Source: Sulfurimonas sp.
GTDB lineage: Bacteria > Campylobacterota > Campylobacteria > Campylobacterales > Sulfurimonadaceae
Length of the DNA: 15,358 nt
Reading direction: 5' to 3'
Assembly (NCBI GenBank): GCA_021648465.1
Contig: JAKISR010000046.1
Span: 1 to 15,358 of the forward strand
Both the position numbers and the translations under genes were made by a program. Position 1 is the stretch's first letter. Each line of letters starts with the position of its first letter. This document shows positions 1 to 7,071 of this stretch, in pieces. The notes beneath the pieces were generated by a model, which ran no database searches, was not told the origin of the DNA, and saw nothing but the letters and a program-made list of their open reading frames with translations.

Positions 1-69
1 AGACCAAGAAAATCTCTCAATTGGAGAACTCCAAATGAAGTTTTTTATGGATTAGAAGCAGCAGCTTAA
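1..69 (+). CDS. IS30-family transposase, C-terminal fragment (partial)
   Basis: Frame 1 is open from the first base and reads RPRKSLNWRTPNEVFYGL followed by EAAA and a TAA stop. The pattern RPRK-L-W-TP-E-F is the hallmark C-terminus of IS30-family DDE transposases, just after the catalytic glutamate region. The start and the catalytic domain lie outside the window, so completeness cannot be judged. Confidence 0.85.
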   Translation, partial: RPRKSLNWRTPNEVFYGLEAAA

Positions 70-97
70 GGAAAAAATGATATGATTTTTTAACTTG

Positions 98-120
98 AAA
101 GTTGCACTTCAGATTTAAAT
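98..120 (+). repeat. Right terminal inverted repeat (IRR) of the IS30-type element
   Basis: A 23-base stretch (core GTTGCACTTCAGATTT) is exactly repeated in inverted orientation at 15237-15259. It lies 28 bases after the transposase stop, as expected for an IS right end. The minus-strand stop codon of the neighbouring PyrC-like gene (115-117) falls inside it. Confidence 0.85.
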
Positions 121-1335
121 GTTGGCACTTAATGTATTGTTTATAAATACCATAACAACTTTGCCACTAAATTCTTCTAGATTATAGAGTGATTGTTTAT
201 TATCTATAGTAGTTTTTATATTTGGATCAAAAAGTAAAGCATTAACACTTTTTCCAACCTCAATACAACCAGCTTTTCTGCCTATACAATTGGCACTATT
301 TTTTACTGTTAATTTTATCAATTCACTCATATTTATAATTTTTGATTTTACAAGTTTGGTATAGTAAAGTGAGAGTGCATGTGATATAGCCTCACAACCA
401 TAAGCTGAATCAAAAAAAGCAACCTCTTTGTTTACTGGAGAATTTGGTTGATGAAGGGTTGTTAAGATATCTATTTGAGAATTCCTTAGTGCATCTTGTA
501 AAAGTTTCATATCACTTTTACTTGACAATGGTGGATCAAGTTTAGCAGTTGTATTGAAATTTTCGCAAGCTTCATCAGAGTTTACTAAATGATGGATAGA
601 CACTTCACACATAACATCAACACCATCTTTTTTTGCTTGAGTAATGAGATAAATAGAGCGAGGCGATGTAATTGATTTAAAAAGAATTTTGATTTTAAAA
701 TGTCTTGCAATCTCTATCATACGAGAAACATGAAGCACCTCACTTAAGTCTGGAATCCCTGCAAGTCCAAGTTTTGAACTTATATCTCCTTCCAACATCA
801 CTCCACTATTTATAAGTGAATTGTCTTCTGCTTTACAAAAAAGTGTAGTATTATACATCTGACAATATTGAGCAATTTTAATAACTACATCATTTTTAGC
901 TATGGTACTCATATATGGTGCTACTGCTCCCTTTTTTAGTAAAATTGCTATATTACTTAGTGTTGTGTCCTCTTTTAAAGTATTTAACATCAAATCAACT
1001 TTTGCTCCATTTAAGTTATGCAGTCCATTTTTAGCAAACTCTAAAACTATTTCACTATCTATTGCCGGTGAACTATCTGCATTTAAAATAACATGCCCTA
1101 CTCCACCTAATAATGCTTCATCTGAAATAATTTTAATATTTTTTGAGTTTAAAACTTTATCTTGAAGTCTTACATTAGTATCTACTAAGAGTGGCATAAA
1201 GTAAGCTCCTTTAGCATCTATAATCTTATCATCTTCTAAAAGAGTTCCTATCTCTGTAACAATTCCATCTTTTATACGAATATCAGCTTTTTTTTCTCCA
1301 TTTACATCACATAATATTGCGTTTGAAATTACCAT
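115..1335 (-). CDS. PyrC-like non-catalytic dihydroorotase homologue (pseudo-DHOase)
   Basis: A 406-residue amidohydrolase-superfamily protein with the overall layout of the long dihydroorotases (about 420-430 residues). Landmarks are the N-terminal beta-sandwich, a GVG(H)VI segment, a CEVSIHHL-(N)-KLDPPL stretch matching EVTPHHL-(N)-KVNPPL, and a C-terminal GKVVMVFINN strand. The zinc ligands are gone: the HxH of DxHVHLR is N54-V-R56 in DTNVRL, HAED is K168-AED, HVST is SITSP near 222-225, and DHAPH is LHQPN at 294-298. Catalysis is therefore not expected. In Pseudomonas an inactive homologue (PyrC') is a structural partner of aspartate transcarbamoylase PyrB, and a similar role is my inference here. 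The start is supported by AAGG eight bases upstream. The last residues and the stop come from the adjoining IS end, so the native C-terminus is probably lost or altered by a few residues. Confidence 0.85.
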   Translation of the reverse strand: MVISNAILCDVNGEKKADIRIKDGIVTEIGTLLEDDKIIDAKGAYFMPLLVDTNVRLQDKVLNSKNIKIISDEALLGGVGHVILNADSSPAIDSEIVLEFAKNGLHNLNGAKVDLMLNTLKEDTTLSNIAILLKKGAVAPYMSTIAKNDVVIKIAQYCQMYNTTLFCKAEDNSLINSGVMLEGDISSKLGLAGIPDLSEVLHVSRMIEIARHFKIKILFKSITSPRSIYLITQAKKDGVDVMCEVSIHHLVNSDEACENFNTTAKLDPPLSSKSDMKLLQDALRNSQIDILTTLHQPNSPVNKEVAFFDSAYGCEAISHALSLYYTKLVKSKIINMSELIKLTVKNSANCIGRKAGCIEVGKSVNALLFDPNIKTTIDNKQSLYNLEEFSGKVVMVFINNTLSANI

Positions 1336-1363
1336 ATCTAAATACCTTTATTATATTTTTGAT

Positions 1364-1369
1364 ATTATA
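1364..1369 (-). promoter_or_regulatory. Probable -10 element for the PyrC-like gene
   Basis: On the minus strand this reads TATAAT exactly, 28 bases upstream of the ATG. It lies in the 122-base AT-rich gap shared with the divergent lpxB. No good -35 box is seen, which is normal for sigma-70 promoters in Campylobacterota. Confidence 0.5.
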
Positions 1370-1422
1370 GTCTCTTAAGACTTATAAACATAAAGTATTA
1401 ATAGTTTTTTTGCTACTCTTTT

Positions 1423-1451
1423 ATATATAAATTATAAACTATGGATACAAT
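1423..1451 (+). promoter_or_regulatory. Probable promoter region for the lpxB operon
   Basis: Several -10-like hexamers lie just before lpxB: TATATA (1423), TATAAA (1433) and TACAAT (1446). They follow a T-rich run at 1403-1411. I cannot choose between them. If TACAAT is used, transcription would start almost at the ATG, and this fits the lack of a clear Shine-Dalgarno site for lpxB (only GGA 13 bases upstream). Confidence 0.35.
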
Positions 1452-1457
1452 TATTAT

Positions 1458-2513
1458 ATGAAAATACTTGTTAGTGCATTAGAACACTCAGCCAATATAC
1501 ATTTAAAATCATTAAAAAAAGAATTAAGTGACACAATAGAGTTTGTAGGTATATTTGATAGTGATTTAGGTGATAGTATTGTTGACTTAAGAAGTCTTGC
1601 TATCATGGGTTTTGTTGATGCTATTAAAAAAATAATTTTTTTCATAAAACTTAATTCACAAATGGCAGATATGGCAAAAGATGTAGATAAAGTTTTACTT
1701 ATTGACTCATCAGGTTTTAATCTTCCACTAGCTAAAAAAATAAAAAAGAGATACCCAAATAAAGAGATAATTTACTATATTTTACCTCAAGCATGGGCTT
1801 GGAAACCAAAAAGAATTCCTGTACTTGAAAAAACAATAAATCATTTAGCCTCTATACTACCATTTGAGAAAGATTACTACTCAAAAAATGCACCAATAAC
1901 TTATGTTGGACACCCTTTACTAGATATTATTACAGAGTATAAAAACAAATTAAATTTTGATGTTAAAAATATTGCTTTTATGCCTGGAAGCAGAAAAGGT
2001 GAAATTAAAAAGCTAATGCCTATCTTCATAGAGCTTGAAAAAAGACTTAATATTCAAGCAACTATTATTATTCCTAAACATTTTACTAAAGAAGAAGTAA
2101 ATGAACTTTATGGTAATCTAACAAGTTTTAAAATAGCCCATGATGCGTATAAAACACTATTAAATGCTGATTTTGCATTTATTTGTAGTGGAACTGCCAC
2201 TTTGGAAGCTTCTTTGATTGGAGTGCCATTTATTCTTACTTATATAGCTAAACCACTTGATTATTTTATTGCAAGTAGACTTATAAAATTAAGCCATATA
2301 GGATTAAGTAATATCATGTTTAGTAAATTTAATGATAGAAAGTTACATCCTGAGTTTATTCAAGATGATGTAACAGTAAAAAATCTTCTTAAATCTTACA
2401 ATGAGTATGATAGAGATAAATTTTTAAATGACTCAAAATCATTAAGAGCATATTTAAAACATGGTAGTTCTAAAACAGTAGCATCAATAATCGAGGATAA
2501 AAATGAAAATTAA
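1458..2513 (+). CDS. lpxB: Lipid-A-disaccharide synthase LpxB
   Basis: A family GT19 glycosyltransferase that joins UDP-2,3-diacylglucosamine to lipid X, giving the lipid A disaccharide at the inner face of the cytoplasmic membrane. Visible family motifs are LPQAWAWKPKR (109-119), LPFEKDYY (134-141), YVGHPLLD (149-156), FMPGSRKGEI (174-183) and the nucleotide-sugar-binding CSGTATLEASLIGVPF (243-258), then a SHIGLSNI segment. The N-terminal loop reads ALEHSANIHL instead of the usual GExSGD. As I recall it, Helicobacter pylori LpxB has a very similar variant (EASSNMHL), which supports a Campylobacterota source. At 351 residues it is slightly shorter than the enterobacterial enzyme (about 380) but appears full length. 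It is the first gene of a four-gene run, and its 3' end overlaps the next gene by 11 bases. Confidence 0.95.
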   Translation: MKILVSALEHSANIHLKSLKKELSDTIEFVGIFDSDLGDSIVDLRSLAIMGFVDAIKKIIFFIKLNSQMADMAKDVDKVLLIDSSGFNLPLAKKIKKRYPNKEIIYYILPQAWAWKPKRIPVLEKTINHLASILPFEKDYYSKNAPITYVGHPLLDIITEYKNKLNFDVKNIAFMPGSRKGEIKKLMPIFIELEKRLNIQATIIIPKHFTKEEVNELYGNLTSFKIAHDAYKTLLNADFAFICSGTATLEASLIGVPFILTYIAKPLDYFIASRLIKLSHIGLSNIMFSKFNDRKLHPEFIQDDVTVKNLLKSYNEYDRDKFLNDSKSLRAYLKHGSSKTVASIIEDKNEN

Positions 2514-3594
2514 TTTTATAGACTTAAAAGCACAGTATAAAAAGTATAAAACTGAAATTGATAAGGAAGTTTTAGAAGTTTTTTCAACAGCACAATTTAT
2601 AGGTGGGGAAAAATTAAACTCTTTAGAGAGTAATTTAGCAAAATATACTGGATCTAAACATGCTATTGGATGTAGTAGTGGAACGGATGCATTATTATTA
2701 TCTTTAATGGCTTTAGATATCAAAGTAGGTGATGAGATTATTACTACCCCTTTTACATTTATCTCAACTGCTGAAGTGATTGCATTTTTAGGTGCTAAAG
2801 CTGTTTTTGTAGATATTGAAAAGGATACTTATAATATAGATCCATCAAAAATTAAAAATGTTATTACAAATAAAACAAAAGTTATTATGCCCGTTTCATT
2901 ATATGGTCAATGTGCAAATATGGATGCCATAAACGAGTTAGCAAAAGAGTTTAATCTTGAAGTTATAGAAGATGCTTGTCAAAGTTTTGGTGCAACATAT
3001 AATGGAAAAAAATCCTGTAATCTCTCAACTATAGGATGCACAAGTTTTTTCCCATCAAAACCTTTAGGTGCTTATGGAGATGGTGGAGCAATTTTTACAG
3101 ATGATGATGAGTTAGCAACTAAAATAAGAATGCTTTTAAACCATGGTCAAAATGAAAGATATAAACATAAATACATAGGAATAAATGGTCGCCTTGATGC
3201 AATACAAGCTGCTATTTTGAATGTAAAGCTAAAATATTTTGATAAAGAAGTTGAACTTAGAAGTCAAATAGGTTCAAGATACAGTGACCTTTTAGAAGAT
3301 GCAAATGTTATAACTCCAAAAATTTCAGAATCAAACACTAGTGTATATGCTCAGTACTCTATAAGAGTTGAAAATAGAGAAGCTGTAATTGAAAAACTTA
3401 CTGAGTTAGAGATTCCAACTGCTGTTCACTACCCTGTTCCTCTACATTTACAAGAAGCTTTTAAAAATTTAGGTTATACAGAAGGGGATTTTCCTATAAG
3501 TGAGAAAATATCTTCACAAATTATGTCACTTCCTATGAGTCCATATCTAACAGAGAATGAACAAGATTTTATAGTTGATGCACTTAAGGGTTAA
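2503..3594 (+). CDS. gnnB: GnnB-like PLP aminotransferase (DegT/DnrJ/EryC1 family)
   Basis: A fold-type I, PLP-dependent nucleotide-sugar aminotransferase of 363 residues, normal for the family. Key residues are the SSGTDAL phosphate loop (58-64), the pyridine-nitrogen aspartate D157 in EDACQSFGA, the Schiff-base lysine K186 in FFPSKPLGAYGDGGA, and the NGRLDAIQAAIL stretch. Beside lpxB and a Gfo/Idh dehydrogenase it most likely transaminates UDP-3-keto-GlcNAc to the 3-amino sugar for amide-linked lipid A (GnnB of Acidithiobacillus ferrooxidans; also known in Campylobacter). A WbpE/WlbC-type role in surface polysaccharide is the main alternative, because the families are close. It overlaps the lpxB end by 11 bases and has GAGG seven bases before its ATG, so translational coupling is likely. 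Confidence 0.8.
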   Translation: MKINFIDLKAQYKKYKTEIDKEVLEVFSTAQFIGGEKLNSLESNLAKYTGSKHAIGCSSGTDALLLSLMALDIKVGDEIITTPFTFISTAEVIAFLGAKAVFVDIEKDTYNIDPSKIKNVITNKTKVIMPVSLYGQCANMDAINELAKEFNLEVIEDACQSFGATYNGKKSCNLSTIGCTSFFPSKPLGAYGDGGAIFTDDDELATKIRMLLNHGQNERYKHKYIGINGRLDAIQAAILNVKLKYFDKEVELRSQIGSRYSDLLEDANVITPKISESNTSVYAQYSIRVENREAVIEKLTELEIPTAVHYPVPLHLQEAFKNLGYTEGDFPISEKISSQIMSLPMSPYLTENEQDFIVDALKG

Positions 3595-3597
3595 TAT

Positions 3598-4506
3598 TTG
3601 AAAAAAATTGTAATAGCTGGGCTTGGTATAATGGGGAAAAATCATTATAACACTCTTAAAAATATAGACAATATTGAAATTGTTGGGCTTTGTGATATAG
3701 TAAATGATTGTAAATATAAAGAACCTTTTTTTACTAATATTGATAAAATGCTTGAGGAAACTAAACCTGATGCCATCATAATTGCAACTCCAACATATTT
3801 GCATAAAGAAATAGCCTTAAACTGTGCTGCTCGTAAAATTCATATGTTTATTGAAAAACCTGCAGCTTCTGGTGTCCTAGATGCTAAAGAGATATTAAAA
3901 GCCATAGAGACAAATGGTGTTAAAAGCTGCGTAGGACATATTGAAAGATATAATCCTGTAGTAAAATCTCTTATAAATGAGATAGCAGATCATGAGATAT
4001 TATCTATATCTATAACCAGAAGTGGTGCTTTTCCTGAGCGTATTGCAGATGTAGGAATTTTAACTGATTTATCTGTACATGATAGTGATCTTATTAGATT
4101 TATAACTAAAAAAAATATAGTAAAAAGTGCTGTATTTAAATCCCAAAAAATCCATAAAACTCACGAAGATAATGCAATTTTAGCATTTGAGCTTGAAGGT
4201 GAGATAGTTGGTGATATAACAACAAACTGGTTGACCCCATATAGAAAAAGAAGTATAGCTGTGGCTTGTAGAGTTGATGAAGATAGTAAAATAAAATATT
4301 TTGAAGCAGATTTACTATCTCAAAGTTTAAAAGAGCGTATAAATATAAACACTTCTTCGCATATAACTAAAAACTGTTTTGTTCAAAGAAGCAATGCTCT
4401 TCTTGATGAGCTTAAAGCATTTATACATTACTTAAATACTAATGATATAGGCTCACTTGCTTCTGTAGAAGATAGCATAATTACATTAGAAATTGCGAGT
4501 AAATAA
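3598..4506 (+). CDS. gnnA: GnnA-like NAD-dependent sugar dehydrogenase (Gfo/Idh/MocA family)
   Basis: A 302-residue oxidoreductase with an N-terminal Rossmann domain (GLGIMG at 8-13, IIATPTYLH at 61-69, the signature EKPAA at 86-90) and a C-terminal catalytic domain (GHIERYNP at 113-120, DLSVHDSDLIRF at 157-168). The predicted reaction is oxidation of the 3-hydroxyl of UDP-GlcNAc to the 3-keto sugar that the upstream aminotransferase uses. The start is TTG at 3598, three bases after the gnnB-like stop. It is preferred because the Rossmann strand KKIVIAGLG begins directly after it. Assignment to GnnA rather than WbpB/WlbA (which act on the uronic acid) rests on the lpxB neighbour and the LpxA-like gene downstream. 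Confidence 0.75.
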   Translation: MKKIVIAGLGIMGKNHYNTLKNIDNIEIVGLCDIVNDCKYKEPFFTNIDKMLEETKPDAIIIATPTYLHKEIALNCAARKIHMFIEKPAASGVLDAKEILKAIETNGVKSCVGHIERYNPVVKSLINEIADHEILSISITRSGAFPERIADVGILTDLSVHDSDLIRFITKKNIVKSAVFKSQKIHKTHEDNAILAFELEGEIVGDITTNWLTPYRKRSIAVACRVDEDSKIKYFEADLLSQSLKERININTSSHITKNCFVQRSNALLDELKAFIHYLNTNDIGSLASVEDSIITLEIASK

Positions 4507-5246
4507 TGAGTCATAATAATATTCATAAAACAGCTATTATAGAAGATGGTGCAAAAATAGCTTCAGATGTAATTATTGGTCCATTTTGTTATATTGCTAA
4601 AGATGTAATACTAAAATCTGGTTGTAAACTTGAGTCAAATGTAATATTAAAAGGTAAATTAAAAATTGATAAAGATGTTCGAATTTTTAGTTTTTGTACC
4701 ATAGGATGTGAAAAATCAAATATTGAGATTGGCACTAAAACACATATAAGAGAATTTTGTCAAATAGGTACTCAAGAGAGTAAAAATAAAAATAAAAAAA
4801 TTACTATTGGCTCTAATAATTTTTTAATGGGATATGTTCAAATTCTAAATGGAGTTAAAATGGGTGAATATTGCATCCTTACTAATGCTGTAAAACTATA
4901 TGAAAATGTAAAATGTAATGAAAAAGTTATAATTGGTGGACTTAGCACAATAGAAGCAAACAATACTATAGGGACAGGTGTTATGATTGGTGGAGCTTCT
5001 GTTATAAATCATGATATCCCTCCTTTTACACTTGCAGAGGGTAATAAAGCCTCAGTAAAAGGTTTAAACCTAATTGGTCTTAGAAGAATATTAGAAAATA
5101 AAAAAAATATAGAAGAGATAAAAATTATTTATAAGAAAGTTTTGGGTGATGGCATAGATAAGAAATTAGCAAAAGAAATTTCACAAAATCATAAAAATGA
5201 GTATGCAAGAGAGTTCGCCGCGTTTATTGCTTCTAGCAATATGTAA
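4506..5246 (+). CDS. LpxA-like left-handed beta-helix protein lacking the LpxA catalytic residues
   Basis: A 246-residue hexapeptide-repeat protein that aligns along its whole length with UDP-GlcNAc acyltransferase LpxA (about 262). It has IIEDGAKI and VIIGPFC coils, THIREF (79-84), NNFLMGYVQI (104-113), IIGG (142-145), MIGGASVINHDIPPFTLAEGN (160-180), GLNLIGLRR (186-194) and a helical tail. Compared by eye with E. coli LpxA, the catalytic His125 is N115, Asp126 is G116, His122 is Q112, His144 is N134, His160 is E150, Gln161 is A151 and His99 is G88. The substrate loop with Asp74 and Lys76 is deleted. The acyl-length residue Gly173 and the Arg204 region are kept. It follows gnnA with a one-base TAATG overlap. 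It is probably a paralogue of a catalytic LpxA encoded elsewhere, either a non-catalytic partner or an acyltransferase for the 3-amino sugar with different chemistry. An unrelated sugar acetyltransferase is less likely. Confidence 0.85.
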   Translation: MSHNNIHKTAIIEDGAKIASDVIIGPFCYIAKDVILKSGCKLESNVILKGKLKIDKDVRIFSFCTIGCEKSNIEIGTKTHIREFCQIGTQESKNKNKKITIGSNNFLMGYVQILNGVKMGEYCILTNAVKLYENVKCNEKVIIGGLSTIEANNTIGTGVMIGGASVINHDIPPFTLAEGNKASVKGLNLIGLRRILENKKNIEEIKIIYKKVLGDGIDKKLAKEISQNHKNEYAREFAAFIASSNM

Positions 5247-5262
5247 GATTTGTGTCTCTTGC

Positions 5263-7011
5263 TTAAATACTATTTAAATGAAATAAAAACTCTTCTGGTC
5301 CTATAAATCCTACAATTGTTTTTGATTTTATTATTTTAGTATTTTTATTAAAAAAGAGTAAAGCTGGTGGACCAAAAACACCATATTTTTTAGTTAATTT
5401 CTTTACTTCATCTGTATTATCTGTAACATCAGCTTTAATCAAAACAAATTCTCTTAATTTAGCTTTTACTTCCTCATCAGAAAATGTAATCTCATCTAAC
5501 TCTTTACATGCAGAACACCATTTAGCAGTAAAGTCTAACATTATTTTTTTACCACTGTTTTTAGCTAGTATATTATCAAGTTGCTCAATTGAAGTTATTT
5601 TTTTAAAGTCAAGATGTGGTGAAGCTTGATTTTTTGTTACTTGAGTATTTTTTAATGACAAAAAATTTAACGGCTGTGTCATACTGTTTGAATTACCTAA
5701 AACACCAATAAGAAGAGCTACGGAATAAGTTAATAGCACTATCGCAATAGTTTTTCTAATAACATGTGACTTACTATCAAAATAAATTAAGTATATTGCA
5801 AACCCTATTCCAAGTACTGCGTATAAAGATATAGTTATATAACTATCAACTATACGCTCTAACATCCAAATGGCAACTCCAAGCATCGTAACACCAAATA
5901 TTGCACTTATCATATTCATCCATGCACCAGGTTTTGGCATAAATTTACCAGCACTAACTCCAACAGCAATGAGTGGAATTCCCATACCGATACTCATAAA
6001 GAACAAAGCACTACCACCAAGTATAGCATCTCCCGTTTGCCCTATATAAACTAATGCTCCAGCTAATGGAGCAGCTACACAAGGACCAACGATAAGAGCT
6101 GATAAAAATCCCATAATTGCAACACCAACATATCCACCACGATTAGAAGCTAAATTCATTTTTGCAACTAATTTATCTGGAAATTTTAACTCATAAAAAC
6201 CAAACATACTCATAGCTAGTGCTACAAAAACTCCAGCAAAAGAGTATATTACCCATGGAGTTTGAAGTGCTGCTTGTAGATTTGCGCCAAAAAGACCTGC
6301 TAAAATACCAGCAATAGTATATGCTACTGCCATTGCTAAAACATATACAAGTGAGAGCATAAATGCTTTTTTTGTACTTATCCCTCTACCTTGAGATATG
6401 ATAATACCTGAAATAATTGGTACCATAGGAAAGACACAAGGGGTAAGTGAGAGAAGAAGTCCAAAACCAAAAAATGTTAAAATAACCATAAGTATACTAT
6501 CAGATTTAATACTATCTGCAATAGAGTCACTTTGAGAAAGTTCACCTTCAGATGATTTATTTTGAAGTTTAGAAGACTCTTTTGAGACTATAAGCTTTGA
6601 ACTATCAATATCAATATTAAAAATTTCACTTAATGGTTGATAACATAAACCTTGTTTAGAACAACCTTGATATGATACTTCAAAGTCAATTGATTGAGTA
6701 CCGGTTACGCCAACATCTTTTTTTAAATCAACTACAAAAACAGGAGAATCAAGATAAACCATATCACCATCATGATCACCTGATTTGGGTGTTGTAAAAT
6801 TTAAAACAGATATTTCTTTTTTATTTTTAACTTTAAATTTTATAGAATTAACATATATATAAATATCTTTAGCTGTCTCTATCCTCACTTCTATCTGCAT
6901 TTTTTCATTTAGCATGACACTAGGTTTAAATGCTTCTTCAGGCAACAAGAATTTTGATTGTGCACCAAAAAGTACAATGGTTGAAATTAGGAGTAAAAAT
7001 ATTTTATTCAT
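5263..7011 (-). CDS. dsbD: Thiol:disulfide interchange protein DsbD
   Basis: A full-length three-domain DsbD (582 residues) that moves electrons from cytoplasmic thioredoxin across the inner membrane to periplasmic thiol proteins, including cytochrome c maturation factors. A signal peptide (about 1-17, ending LFGA-QS) precedes the alpha domain with cysteines C117 and C123 in YQGCSKQGLCY. The membrane beta domain (about 172-440, eight helices) has C192 in LTPCVFPMVP and C311 in GPCVAAPLAG. The gamma thioredoxin domain has C499 and C502 in AKWCSACK, with a cis-proline segment GPPAL. All six redox cysteines are present. It is convergent with the lpxA-like gene (16 bases apart). A minus-strand promoter lies in the 60-base gap upstream, so it is probably transcribed on its own. 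Confidence 0.95.
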   Translation of the reverse strand: MNKIFLLLISTIVLFGAQSKFLLPEEAFKPSVMLNEKMQIEVRIETAKDIYIYVNSIKFKVKNKKEISVLNFTTPKSGDHDGDMVYLDSPVFVVDLKKDVGVTGTQSIDFEVSYQGCSKQGLCYQPLSEIFNIDIDSSKLIVSKESSKLQNKSSEGELSQSDSIADSIKSDSILMVILTFFGFGLLLSLTPCVFPMVPIISGIIISQGRGISTKKAFMLSLVYVLAMAVAYTIAGILAGLFGANLQAALQTPWVIYSFAGVFVALAMSMFGFYELKFPDKLVAKMNLASNRGGYVGVAIMGFLSALIVGPCVAAPLAGALVYIGQTGDAILGGSALFFMSIGMGIPLIAVGVSAGKFMPKPGAWMNMISAIFGVTMLGVAIWMLERIVDSYITISLYAVLGIGFAIYLIYFDSKSHVIRKTIAIVLLTYSVALLIGVLGNSNSMTQPLNFLSLKNTQVTKNQASPHLDFKKITSIEQLDNILAKNSGKKIMLDFTAKWCSACKELDEITFSDEEVKAKLREFVLIKADVTDNTDEVKKLTKKYGVFGPPALLFFNKNTKIIKSKTIVGFIGPEEFLFHLNSI

Positions 7012-7043
7012 TATAAATCTTTATAGTTATCTTTTATAAGTTA

Positions 7044-7052
7044 ATTATAACA
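7044..7052 (-). promoter_or_regulatory. Extended -10 promoter for dsbD
   Basis: The minus strand reads TGTTATAAT, a perfect extended -10 (TGn-TATAAT), 32 bases before the dsbD ATG and just after the stop of the GGDEF-EAL gene. No -35 is recognisable at 17 bases, as is common in this phylum. Confidence 0.55.
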
Positions 7053-7071
7053 AAGAAGGATTACAGAACTG

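Larger units (their letters stand above)
1..120 (+). mobile_element. 3' end of an IS30-family insertion sequence
   Basis: This is the right end of an IS element cut by the window edge. It holds the last codons of an IS30-type transposase (to base 69), a short AT-rich tail, and a terminal inverted repeat at 98-120. The repeat is the exact reverse complement of 15237-15259 near the other window end, where the left end of a same-family copy lies in the same orientation. The outer boundary is put at about 120 because the match stops there, but ATTTAAAT is itself a palindrome. The true tip may therefore be a few bases further in, and part of the match may be target sequence. Confidence 0.85.

Noticed and set aside
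115..1335. An active dihydroorotase PyrC
   Set aside because: The zinc-binding histidines and the catalytic aspartate are all replaced, so only the fold is supported.
4506..5246. Ordinary lpxA
   Set aside because: The length and beta-helix fit, but the catalytic histidine and most substrate contacts are missing, so the symbol is left empty.
5235..5272. A terminator between the convergent lpxA-like and dsbD genes
   Set aside because: Only a 5-base AGCAA/TTGCT pairing with a loop of about 20 bases is visible, too weak to call.
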